From NCBI GenBank assembly GCA_964405325.1, contig CAYONM010000077.1, positions 1 through 14,544 of the forward strand: a DNA stretch of 14,544 bases, given 5' to 3'. Positions 6,789 through 14,489 of the stretch are shown piece by piece. The stretch is from CAYONM01 sp964405325. GTDB lineage: Bacteria > Planctomycetota > UBA11346. The number at the start of each line of letters is the position of its first letter. Position 1 is the first letter of the stretch. Below the pieces are notes generated by a model that had not been told where the DNA came from, searched no databases, and saw only the letters and a list, made by a program, of their open reading frames with translations. The position numbers and the translations under genes were made by a program.

Positions 6789-7831
6789 CGAACCACCTCG
6801 CCCACCAGGCGCAGCAACTCGGCCGGTATATCCCGCAATGCTATGGCCCGCTCTGCAGCACCATTGGCCATGGCCTCTTTGGGCATGCCATACACCACAC
6901 AGCTGGCCTCGTTCTGCGCCAGACAACGGGCGCCCGCTCGCCGCATGCTCAACATGCCTGCAGCGCCATCACGCCCCATGCCGGTGAGGAGGACGCCGAT
7001 GGCATTGCTGCCGGCGTGGGTGGCGACCGAGTCGAATAGGACATCCACCGAAGGACGATGCCCACTACACAAATCACCGTGATGCAATTGAGCTCGATAC
7101 TGACCACCGCTGCGTCGCACTTCCACATGTTGATCACCGGGAGCCACCAGCACATGCCCGATCATGATCCGATCGCCGGCCCTGGCTTCCGTCACTCGTA
7201 CCGCACTGATCCGGTCCAGTCGCTCGGCGAATAAACGGGTGAATCCAGCCGGCATATGCTGGACAATCACCACACCTGGAAAATTGGGTGGTAGCCGGGA
7301 GATGATACTGGCAATGGCCTCAGTGCCACCGGTGGAGGCGCCGATCGCCACCAGTTTATCGGTACTGCCTGGCAAGACCGCGTTCCGAACCCGCGAGCCA
7401 GCCGGCGTGACCATCGGCCGGTTGACCTTGGCACTGGCCGCAACCCGGACCGCCTGCCGTAGAGATCGGAGCATGCCGCGCAAACCATCGGCGATATCGA
7501 CCGATGGTTTGGTGACCACTTCCACCGCGCCAGCCTGCAGGGCATCCAAAGCGAGTCGGCCGCCTTTTTCGGTCAGACTGGACACCATCACCACCGGCAA
7601 GGGCCATTGCGGTAACAGCCGACGAAGGAATTCCACGCCGTCCATCCGCGGCATTTCCAGATCCAGGGTCATGACATCCGGTCGCAGCTGAACGATGCGA
7701 TCGCGTGCCTGATAGGGATCATTAGCGGTTCCCGCCACCTCTATCCCGGGATCCTCGGCCAAGCCATCGGCGATAATCCGTCGTGCCAGGGCCGAATCGT
7801 CGACAATCAGGACCCGTATCGGCCGGCTCAT
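6782..7831 (-). CDS. cheB: Chemotaxis response regulator protein-glutamate methylesterase CheB
   Basis: Removes methyl groups from receptor glutamates (and can deamidate glutamine) when phosphorylated by CheA; cytoplasmic adaptation enzyme of 349 residues. The N-terminal receiver domain shows VLIVDDSALAR (D11, D12), the phosphoacceptor D57 in MTLDLEMPRMDG, S84-S85 in the switch position, and K108 in VVTKPS. The linker spans about 120-157. The C-terminal methylesterase has its triad: S166 in IGASTGGTEA, H192 in VQHMPAGFT and D288 in LTGMGRDGA. It starts one base after the cheR stop (TGACATG) and overlaps cheD by 7 bases, so it is translated in a coupled block. Confidence 0.96.
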   Translation of the reverse strand: MSRPIRVLIVDDSALARRIIADGLAEDPGIEVAGTANDPYQARDRIVQLRPDVMTLDLEMPRMDGVEFLRRLLPQWPLPVVMVSSLTEKGGRLALDALQAGAVEVVTKPSVDIADGLRGMLRSLRQAVRVAASAKVNRPMVTPAGSRVRNAVLPGSTDKLVAIGASTGGTEAIASIISRLPPNFPGVVIVQHMPAGFTRLFAERLDRISAVRVTEARAGDRIMIGHVLVAPGDQHVEVRRSGGQYRAQLHHGDLCSGHRPSVDVLFDSVATHAGSNAIGVLLTGMGRDGAAGMLSMRRAGARCLAQNEASCVVYGMPKEAMANGAAERAIALRDIPAELLRLVGEVVRC

Positions 7832-7832
7832 G

Positions 7833-8684
7833 TCAATCGACCTTCCGATAGACTGCGGGGCGGATACTCTGCAGCGTGGTGATCGATCGTCCGATGGTTT
7901 CAGAATGGCCGATAAACAGCCATCCCCCTGGACGCAGCACCGAGCAGAGCCGCTGTACCAGGGCCTGACGCGTGGGCGTATCGAAGTAGATCATCACGTT
8001 TCGGCAGAAAATGATATCGAACGGCCGTTTGAATGGGAACGTGGTATTCATCAGATTGAAACGTCGGTACACCACCTCTCGCCGGACCTTGTCGATCACC
8101 TCCCATTCATCTGCTCCCTTCTTCTGCAGAAAGCGCTGTTTGAACAGGGGTGGCATGTGCTGGACACGCTCACTCGAATAGCAGGCGCGTTTGGCGGTGC
8201 TCAAAGCCCGATCGCTGATGTCGGTTGCCAGAAGCCCGGCTTGCCAGGCAGCGTACTGATCACCAAAAAAATCCATCAACACCATGGCCAGGGTATAGGG
8301 CTCCTCACCCGTGGCGGCGGCGGCACACCAGAGCCGCATATCCTTCTCACGAACATTCGACTGCCGCAGCTGCGGTAGAACGGTTTCCCGGAGAAAGGAA
8401 AAATGATCCGGTTCACGGAAAAAAAAGGTGTGATTGGTACTGATTCGGTCGATCAACTCGCTGATCATGCTGCCGCTCGGATCGCTCTGCAGCTGCCTGT
8501 AATATTCGCCAAAACAGGTCATGCCGCGTTGTCGCAGCACCTTCTGCAAGCGCCCCACCACCAGGCCACGTTTTTGCTCCGTCAGATTGATGCCGAAACG
8601 ATCGTACACCAGATCACGAATCGCCTGAAACTCCTGATTTCCGATGCGCATCTGCCAGGTACTGGATTGGGCCTGAATACTCAT
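7833..8684 (-). CDS. cheR: Chemotaxis protein methyltransferase CheR
   Basis: Uses S-adenosylmethionine to methylate glutamates on the chemoreceptor cytoplasmic domain. The 283 residues match the family. The N-terminal helical domain (about 10-80, including FGINLTEQKRGLVVGRL) precedes the Rossmann methyltransferase domain. Visible motifs are ISTNHTFFFRE (81-91), the SAM-binding LWCAAAATGEEPYTLAM (118-133; many relatives have GCSTGEEPY), ATDIS (153-157), and FCRNVMIYFD (226-235) with GHSE near the end. It lies 12 bp after cheA and one base before cheB. The Shine-Dalgarno is weak (GGTGA), in keeping with coupled translation. The receptor in this operon lacks an obvious C-terminal CheR-tethering pentapeptide, so tethering is not expected. 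Confidence 0.96.
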   Translation of the reverse strand: MSIQAQSSTWQMRIGNQEFQAIRDLVYDRFGINLTEQKRGLVVGRLQKVLRQRGMTCFGEYYRQLQSDPSGSMISELIDRISTNHTFFFREPDHFSFLRETVLPQLRQSNVREKDMRLWCAAAATGEEPYTLAMVLMDFFGDQYAAWQAGLLATDISDRALSTAKRACYSSERVQHMPPLFKQRFLQKKGADEWEVIDKVRREVVYRRFNLMNTTFPFKRPFDIIFCRNVMIYFDTPTRQALVQRLCSVLRPGGWLFIGHSETIGRSITTLQSIRPAVYRKVD

Positions 8685-8696
8685 CTGATGTCACCA

Positions 8697-10931
8697 TCAC
8701 CCGACCGAGGTCGCAACCTGGGCCTTGACCTGCCCACAGATGGTAGGCAGGTCAAGGATCAGACTGACGGTGCCATCACCCAGGATGGTACAGCCCGAAC
8801 AGCCTCGTGCTTTACCCAGATAACTGGACAGGCCTTTGATCACCGTCTGCTGCTGCCCGAGAATCTCATCGACAAAGAGTGCCACAGCTTCATCGCCATC
8901 TTCCACCACCACCAGAATCCCTTCATCCAGGGCCTCGCTGCCACACGACTGCTGGAAGAGTTGATGCAAGCGAACCACGGGGATCATCTCCTCGCGAAGA
9001 CGCAACAACTCTTGCCCATCCGGGGTATGAGTGATCACTTTCGGTTCCGGTTGCAGGCTTTCCCGGATAGCCAAGGTCGGAATGGTATAACAAGCGGTTC
9101 CCACCCGAATCAGCATGCCATCGATGATCGCCAAGGTCAGGGGAATGCGCAGGATGAAGGTAGCCCCCTGGCCGAGTTGTGAACGCACATCGATACGACC
9201 GCCAAGCTTTTCGATATTCTTCTTGACCACATCCATACCAACACCACGGCCAGAGATATCGGTGACCTGATCGGCGGTGGAAAATCCCGGTTCGAAAACC
9301 AGACGGAATATCTTTTCATCGTCCCAGTCATCGGCATCGCTTCCAACGAGGCCGCGTTGTTTGGCCTTGGCAATAATTTTATTGCGGTCAAGCCCACGGC
9401 CATCGTCGGAGATCATGACCCAGACTTCGCCACCTTCATGGCGCCCCTCGATCTGCACCTGACTGATCACCGGTTTACCGGCAGCCTCGCGATCCTTGAT
9501 GGACTCCACGCCGTGATCACAGGCATTGCGCACGATGTGCACCAGCGGGTCACCGAGAATCTCGATCACGGTCTTGTCGACCTCAGTCTCCTCGCCACGA
9601 ATCTCCAGATGGATCTGCTTATTGGATTTTTTCGACAGATCATGCACCAGCCGCACCATTTTCCGGAACAAACCCGAAAGCGGCACCATGCGCACCGACA
9701 GGGCGATATCCTGCAGATCGCCGCAGATACGACGCAGCTGATGCTTGGCCCGATCCAATCCCTCGTCCTCGATATCGACCACGACCGGGGCGTGGGTCAC
9801 CATGGTCTCAGCGATGATCAGCTCGCCGACCAGATCGATCAGCGCGTCCACTTTGTTGAGATCGACCCGGATGCTCTGTCGCGCATCACGTTCACGGGCG
9901 CGGATCTCGGTACTCTTGCGGAATTTGCTGGACTGTTCCCGAGCCGTTTGGGGTTGCTGATTGGTATCCTGGGTGGGCTCCGGATCGTCGGCCTCCTCCG
10001 GCAACATCTCGTCGATCAGGTTGAGATAGGTCTCCAGACCGTTGATTTCGCCGGCGCCATCATTTGCTATATCCCGAACCACATCACGCAAGACATCGAT
10101 CATCGCTAACATGACACCGTTGTTGTTGCCTTTGGAGATCAACTTTTCATCGCGCATCAATTCCAGCGCGGTCTCCATACGATGGCTGAGGATTTCCGGC
10201 TGGGGAAAGCCCATGAATCCGCACGAGCCTTTGAAGCTATGCACATCCCGAAGGGCATCGCGAACCCGCTTCTCCGGCGGTTTGTCTGATTCTTCGACGG
10301 CCAACAGCGCCTCTTCCACATTATCGAGCAGCTCGGTGGTCTCCTGCACGAAATGCGCACGCATTTCCGGCGTGATGACGACGTTTTCCAGATCGATCAT
10401 CTCTGCTGGTGAGACGGGTTCCGCTGGCGTGCTTGGTGGTGGCGGCGATCCTTTTCTCAGAGTAGTCGTGATGGCGGCATCCGGATCGGTAACGGCTACC
10501 TGTAAAGCATCGCGTAACTCCTCGACCGCATCGACATCACCAGCTTCCTCGTTTTCGATCGCAGCGATCAAGGAGCGCAACTGATCGATAGCCCGACAGA
10601 GCAGCTCGACATTGCGTCGTGACAGACGCTGCTGGCCCTGCCGGACGGTATCCAGCAGGGTTTCGGCATCATGGGTCAAACCCGCAATGGTCCCCAACCC
10701 GAGAAAGCCGGCACTGCCCTTGATGCTGTGGAATAAACGAAAGAAGCGGTTGATCTCCTCTTGATCGACGACGCTCTCACCCGAATCCTGATACAATTCG
10801 ATCAGCCGCGGCTCAACCTCTTCGATGTAGTCGGTGGCCTCCTGGATGAAATCGCCAAGCAGTTCGGGATCTGATTCCACGCTGGGACCTTTCTCTCTGA
10901 CAACCAGTGGCGTGCCGTCTGCAGTCTTCAT
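8697..10931 (-). CDS. cheA: Chemotaxis histidine kinase CheA with two HPt domains
   Basis: Autophosphorylating kinase that passes phosphate to CheY and CheB under receptor control. Domain order in 744 residues: HPt1 (about 20-130, phosphorylated H68 in FHSIKGSAGF), HPt2 (about 185-310, H231 in VHSFKGSCGF), a short polar linker (310-352), the P3 dimerisation helices (VDALIDLVGELI), the P4 ATPase, and the P5 CheW-like domain (about 610-740). P4 shows its N box with N469 and H473, G1 DDGRGLD at 509-515, F box FEPGFS at 546-551 and G2 GRGVGMD at 561-567. No P2 CheY-docking domain is visible. The ATG has only GGAA directly before it. An in-frame GTG at 10880 (codon 18) is preceded by AAAGG at 7 bases and would remove no domain, so the true start is uncertain. 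It sits between mcp and cheR. Confidence 0.95.
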   Translation of the reverse strand: MKTADGTPLVVREKGPSVESDPELLGDFIQEATDYIEEVEPRLIELYQDSGESVVDQEEINRFFRLFHSIKGSAGFLGLGTIAGLTHDAETLLDTVRQGQQRLSRRNVELLCRAIDQLRSLIAAIENEEAGDVDAVEELRDALQVAVTDPDAAITTTLRKGSPPPPSTPAEPVSPAEMIDLENVVITPEMRAHFVQETTELLDNVEEALLAVEESDKPPEKRVRDALRDVHSFKGSCGFMGFPQPEILSHRMETALELMRDEKLISKGNNNGVMLAMIDVLRDVVRDIANDGAGEINGLETYLNLIDEMLPEEADDPEPTQDTNQQPQTAREQSSKFRKSTEIRARERDARQSIRVDLNKVDALIDLVGELIIAETMVTHAPVVVDIEDEGLDRAKHQLRRICGDLQDIALSVRMVPLSGLFRKMVRLVHDLSKKSNKQIHLEIRGEETEVDKTVIEILGDPLVHIVRNACDHGVESIKDREAAGKPVISQVQIEGRHEGGEVWVMISDDGRGLDRNKIIAKAKQRGLVGSDADDWDDEKIFRLVFEPGFSTADQVTDISGRGVGMDVVKKNIEKLGGRIDVRSQLGQGATFILRIPLTLAIIDGMLIRVGTACYTIPTLAIRESLQPEPKVITHTPDGQELLRLREEMIPVVRLHQLFQQSCGSEALDEGILVVVEDGDEAVALFVDEILGQQQTVIKGLSSYLGKARGCSGCTILGDGTVSLILDLPTICGQVKAQVATSVG

Positions 10932-10980
10932 TTCCGGTCAGGCGGGAATCAGTCCTGTCTTTCAAACGGTCCCCGACGTC

Positions 10981-11020
10981 AAAAAAATTCTCGAGCCTCG
11001 GCACCAGCCGACGGTCGACT
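10981..11020 (-). terminator. Possible weak attenuator between mcp and cheA
   Basis: On the minus strand, after the receptor stop, nested short inverted repeats (TCGA...TCGA outside CGGC-TGGT-GCCG) are followed a few bases later by seven T residues (10981-10987 on the plus strand as A's). The stem is short and interrupted, so termination would be partial at best. It could lower the cheA-to-receptor ratio or be chance. Confidence 0.28.
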
Positions 11021-11033
11021 GCCTACTGCTTCC

Positions 11034-13532
11034 TCAATACCGACCAAATTCGTCGTCATCCAACTTGATATGCTCCGAGGGATCGGACTTGCCGCCGACG
11101 TGGGCCAATTGTTTCGCCTCATCGTGACGCGCTTCCGTCGATCGCCGAGGCGCCTGGGACATTTCGAACTGGACCATGGCATTCTGCCCCTGCTTCAGAG
11201 TGAAGCGTCCCATCAGGCTCTGCAGCTCGGTGGCTTGGCCACTCATTTCCTCTGCCGCCGACGCGGTTTCCTCGGCATTGGCGGTATTCTGCTGCGTAAC
11301 CGAATCGATCTGGCCCAAACCTTCGTTGACCTGGGTAATACCCTGGGCTTGTTCATTGGAGGCAGCGGCGATCTCACCGACCAGATCCGAGGCCCGGGTG
11401 ATGCCTTCGGTGATCTCCTTCAAGGCTTCGGCAGTGCCATTGGCGATGGTACTACCATCCTGCACCTGTTTGATGCTGCCCTCGATCAGATCGCTGGTCT
11501 CGCGCGCGGCCTTGGCGCTGCGGGCAGCGAGATTGCGGACCTCCTCAGCCACCACGGCAAAGCCCTTGCCATGCTTACCCGCACGGGCTGCTTCCACCGC
11601 GGCATTGAGCGCCAGGAGGTTGGTCTGGAAGGCGATGTCGTCGATCACCTTGATGATCTTGCCGATCTGCTGCGAGCTTTCGCTGATCCGACCCATGGCC
11701 TCGACCATCTGGCCCATCTGATCGTTGCCCTTGTTCGCCGCACCACGGGCGGTATCGGCCAATTGATTCGCCTGCGAAGCGTTCTCCGCATTCTGTTTAG
11801 TCTGGCTGCCGAGTTCGGTCATGGACGCAGTGATCTCCTCCAGGCTGGAGGCCTGCTCGGTCGCACCTTGGCTCATGGCCTGGCTGGCTGAGGACACCTG
11901 CCCAGCACCATTGGCCACTTGCATGGCGTTGGCGTAGACCTGCCCCAGGGCGCTGTTGACCTGCTCGAGCATATTCTTGATGTTGTTGTTCATTTCGTCG
12001 CGATCGCTCTTGACCTTGGCGTCCATCGTCCAATCGCCTTTTGCCAAAGCAGCGGTCATCTTGGCGATCCCGCGATAGTCGACCAGAACGAATTCCATTG
12101 CCTTGGCCAGATCGCCAACCTCGTCCTGACGTTCCAGGAATTCACGCGGGACATCGTGCGAGATATCGCCTTCCCGGGCCATGGCGGTCAGGTGGCTCAT
12201 CGCCGCGCTGATACCTTTGGTGATATCCGAGGTCAGGATCCAGGCGATACCCATACCGGCCACGATGGCGATCCCCAGAGTGATATAGACCGTGCTCAGG
12301 GCCGTGTCAGCGGTGGCCTGCATGATGCGCTTCTGCCCCTCCTGCATGTCGCCGCAGGCGCGCTGGAATTCCGTGGCGTCGTCCACCATGGTCGCCATGG
12401 CGGCGTCCTTTCGACGGTCATGATCGACCATGGTTTCAAAAGCTTCCCGATAGTGCTTCGCCGCCTGGTGACTGGCGGTCACCATATTGCGATGACGTTC
12501 GATCTGTAAGCGCTGCAGAAGCTCATCGCAGATGGCGAAGATATCGGCCATGGTTTTTTCGTTATCGACAAAATACCGCTCATCCTGGCGGAGCTGGAAG
12601 TTCTTCTCCTGGAGCCGACAGGTGGTAGCCAATTCGATCAGACGCAAGGCCTTGGTGGCATTCTCCTGCTTGGTTGCCAAGGCATGCTGTGCCTCGCCCT
12701 CCAATTCATCGAAGGCCGCCAGTATCCGCTGCAACAAAGGCGCGACTTGTTCCTGATAGACCACCCGCGAACGATCGGTTTCACCGCTGCGGGCCTGCTC
12801 GACCAGTTCAGCCGAGGTATGCAGTTCCAGATGCTCCGCCCGCATGCGCTCGATGATGTTGACCAGCTTTTTGCCAGCCAATTCCGATTGCCGCTGAAAT
12901 TCCTCGCTGGCCAACCAGCGGCCGAAGGAGCACTTGGTGCCATCCTTCTGGACTGACAATTGTTGCAGCTCGCTGTCGATCAGGAAATCCTGCACGCCCT
13001 GGGCCCAACTCAGATGCGCGCGGCTGAACTCGGACACGTTCAGCAGCATGGCCTGCATCGCAGCGGCGGCTGCTTCCTGCTCCTGCTGGAGCTTGGCACA
13101 TGCCGCAACAAAGGCTTGGGCCTGCTCTACCATTTCACTGGCCGAGGCTGCTTCGGCCAGGTGCTCCTCGACCATGTCATCAAAGGCATCTTTGAAATGC
13201 TGCGCCGTCTGCTCGATGGTGTCCATACGCTTGATGTCAGCCTCCCGCACCAGTCGGCGACGCAAAACATCCAAGCTCTTGGCGATGTCCGCCATGGTAC
13301 GATCATTCTGCTCCTGCACCGCCAGATCGCCGGTGCGGGCGAATTCGTTCTCCTGTCGTCGACACTGCAAGGCGTATTGGATCAGACCGCTGGCCTCATC
13401 CGCATTGGCGACGCGCCGATCCACCTCCCCCATGCCGTTGGAGGAGACATAGGAGATGACCGCGAGAAGCGCGATCACCGCACCAAAGCCGATCAGCATC
13501 TTGGTGCGGATTTTGATATTGCCGAGTTTCAT
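11034..13532 (-). CDS. Methyl-accepting chemotaxis protein with CZB motif between duplicated helical modules
   Basis: Inner-membrane chemoreceptor, 832 residues. TM1 spans about 11-31 and TM2 about 413-433. The extracytoplasmic part (32-412) contains two copies of a helical module, 57-145 and 305-393. They align without gaps at an offset of 248 residues, with about 31 of 89 identities by hand count (shared CRxQE, TMADI, H-(F/Y)-x2-AF-x2-MV and AC). Between them is a CZB-like zinc site: H173-x2-W, C201SFGRW and H234-x3-H238. A HAMP domain (434-487) follows, then a second HAMP-like stretch to about 530 and the signalling hairpin with tip IDDIAFQTNLLALNAA (630-645). The C-tail is acidic (ends DDDEFGRY) and has no NWETF-like pentapeptide. 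The ATG has AAGGAG eight bases upstream. The zinc role is inferred from the motif; the modules recall the HBM/four-helix sensor families. Confidence 0.93.
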   Translation of the reverse strand: MKLGNIKIRTKMLIGFGAVIALLAVISYVSSNGMGEVDRRVANADEASGLIQYALQCRRQENEFARTGDLAVQEQNDRTMADIAKSLDVLRRRLVREADIKRMDTIEQTAQHFKDAFDDMVEEHLAEAASASEMVEQAQAFVAACAKLQQEQEAAAAAMQAMLLNVSEFSRAHLSWAQGVQDFLIDSELQQLSVQKDGTKCSFGRWLASEEFQRQSELAGKKLVNIIERMRAEHLELHTSAELVEQARSGETDRSRVVYQEQVAPLLQRILAAFDELEGEAQHALATKQENATKALRLIELATTCRLQEKNFQLRQDERYFVDNEKTMADIFAICDELLQRLQIERHRNMVTASHQAAKHYREAFETMVDHDRRKDAAMATMVDDATEFQRACGDMQEGQKRIMQATADTALSTVYITLGIAIVAGMGIAWILTSDITKGISAAMSHLTAMAREGDISHDVPREFLERQDEVGDLAKAMEFVLVDYRGIAKMTAALAKGDWTMDAKVKSDRDEMNNNIKNMLEQVNSALGQVYANAMQVANGAGQVSSASQAMSQGATEQASSLEEITASMTELGSQTKQNAENASQANQLADTARGAANKGNDQMGQMVEAMGRISESSQQIGKIIKVIDDIAFQTNLLALNAAVEAARAGKHGKGFAVVAEEVRNLAARSAKAARETSDLIEGSIKQVQDGSTIANGTAEALKEITEGITRASDLVGEIAAASNEQAQGITQVNEGLGQIDSVTQQNTANAEETASAAEEMSGQATELQSLMGRFTLKQGQNAMVQFEMSQAPRRSTEARHDEAKQLAHVGGKSDPSEHIKLDDDEFGRY

Positions 13533-13560
13533 AGTGGGGCTCCTTGCCTACAGTCTTTGC

Positions 13561-14085
13561 TCAGGCGTGTTGGGTCTGTTGCAGGACATCGAGTTCTTCC
13601 TCGAACAGCAACTTGTCGCAATCAAGCAGGATCTTGACTTCGTCACCGACCTTGCCCATGCCGCGGATATAGCGACTGCTGGTATCGGCACCGACGCGGG
13701 GTGGCGGACTGACGCAGTTTTCGGGAATATCCCGCACTTCGTTGACGGTGTCGACCAACAGCCCCACCGCGACGCTGCGGATGTTGACCACGATCACGCA
13801 GGTACGCTCGTCGTAATCGCGTGGCTGCATGTGGAAACGCAGGCGCACATCCATCACCGGAATGACCTGGCCACGCAGGTTGATCACGCCCTTGATGAAG
13901 GACGGCATGTCCGGCACCTCGGTAATCTTCTGGATACCGACGATCTCGGTGACGTACTGGATCTCGATCCCATAATCCTCTGCTCCCAGGCAGAAGGTGA
14001 GATACTTGTCCTTCATGGTGTCTTCGTCGTCCTCGTCGTCATCGATTTCGAGAGCGTCGTTGGTTTTGATCTCCTGCTCAGTCAT
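13561..14085 (-). CDS. cheW: Chemotaxis coupling protein CheW
   Basis: Scaffold protein that links receptors to CheA in the signalling array. The 174 residues comprise a very acidic N-terminal extension (EIDDDEDDED, residues 13-22) and then a single CheW domain (about 27-165). This has KYLTFCLGAEDYGI, IQYVTEIV, FIKGVINLRGQVIPVMDVRLRF (63-84) and VGLLVDTVNEV, all characteristic. The ATG at 14085 has a strong AGGAGG six bases upstream. The frame is open for 138 further codons upstream, but that part has no CheW likeness and contains promoter-like sequence. It is the first gene of the chemotaxis operon, with 28 bp before mcp. Confidence 0.95.
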   Translation of the reverse strand: MTEQEIKTNDALEIDDDEDDEDTMKDKYLTFCLGAEDYGIEIQYVTEIVGIQKITEVPDMPSFIKGVINLRGQVIPVMDVRLRFHMQPRDYDERTCVIVVNIRSVAVGLLVDTVNEVRDIPENCVSPPPRVGADTSSRYIRGMGKVGDEVKILLDCDKLLFEEELDVLQQTQHA

Positions 14086-14119
14086 GGCAGGCCTCCTTGG
14101 TTCGATGGACTGGTATGAA

Positions 14120-14148
14120 CATATGCACGATTCTTGCTCACCTGACAA
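14120..14148 (-). promoter_or_regulatory. Candidate proximal promoter of cheW
   Basis: On the minus strand TTGTCA (14143-14148), five of six to the sigma-70 -35 consensus, is followed after 17 bp by CATATG (14120-14125), a poor -10. It lies about 35 bp before the cheW ATG, so the leader would be short. Weak candidate. Confidence 0.25.
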
Positions 14149-14341
14149 GAAGGAATCTGTTTCCGCGATCCACCTGGATACTGCCAGGCATCCAAGACGG
14201 CAGACAGCTGCGGTCGCGGCGGGACTGGCTGTCGCGGCATGCGAGCAATACGCTGGCACAGGCGACAGCAACGGAGAAAAAAGCGTACCGATCTGGACAT
14301 GGCTACGATCGGGCTCCTGCTGCTCGACACGAGTCACCTTG

Positions 14342-14371
14342 AGTATGACTTTAAAAGTCAAGCAAAAGCAA
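14342..14371 (-). promoter_or_regulatory. Candidate distal promoter of the chemotaxis operon
   Basis: Minus-strand TTGCTT (14366-14371) is followed after 18 bp by CATACT (14342-14347), each four of six to sigma-70 hexamers, inside the most A/T-rich patch of the leader. The palindrome at 14346-14360 covers most of the spacer, a position where a bound protein would block RNA polymerase. Confidence 0.3.
14346..14360. promoter_or_regulatory. Perfect palindrome in the promoter spacer (possible operator)
   Basis: TGACTTT-A-AAAGTCA has 7-bp arms around one central base. It is well placed to be a binding site for a dimeric regulator of the chemotaxis operon. No regulator family is recognised from the half-site. 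Confidence 0.4.
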
Positions 14372-14411
14372 GGACAAGTTTTACACCAGGCGCTGCGGGT
14401 CTGGAACGCCA

Positions 14412-14429
14412 CGATAAAACGTTTTATCG
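14412..14429. promoter_or_regulatory. Perfect 18-bp palindrome (possible operator)
   Basis: CGATAAAACGTTTTATCG is a perfect, gapless 18-bp palindrome, upstream of the distal promoter candidate with respect to cheW. The absence of a loop favours a dimer-bound DNA site over an RNA hairpin. Its arms differ from those of the palindrome at 14346-14360, so the two would bind different proteins. Confidence 0.42.
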
Positions 14430-14456
14430 CAGCACGTACAGATGACGCCTCCCTCA

Positions 14457-14489
14457 GAGGGGGCGTTGCCCCCTCGCGACATCCGTCGC
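14457..14489. repeat. Two adjacent hairpins in the GC-rich edge
   Basis: GAGGGGGC-GTT-GCCCCCTC (14457-14475) is a perfect 8-bp stem with a 3-nt loop, directly followed by GCGAC-ATCC-GTCGC (14476-14489). No T-run follows on either strand. This could be the terminator of a neighbour, or the end of an intergenic repeat element that continues past the window. Confidence 0.45.

Noticed and set aside
9357..10109. Long plus-strand open frames opposite cheA, and similar ones opposite mcp (11070-11891, 11919-12509, 12960-13637).
   Set aside because: They are antisense shadows of genes with full domain content, and have no ribosome-binding sites or family motifs.
14372..14388. A sigma-54-like promoter (TGGTGT...TTGTC on the minus strand).
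   Set aside because: The -12 element would need GC at 10 bp from GG, but GT is present, and no activator-type site is recognised.
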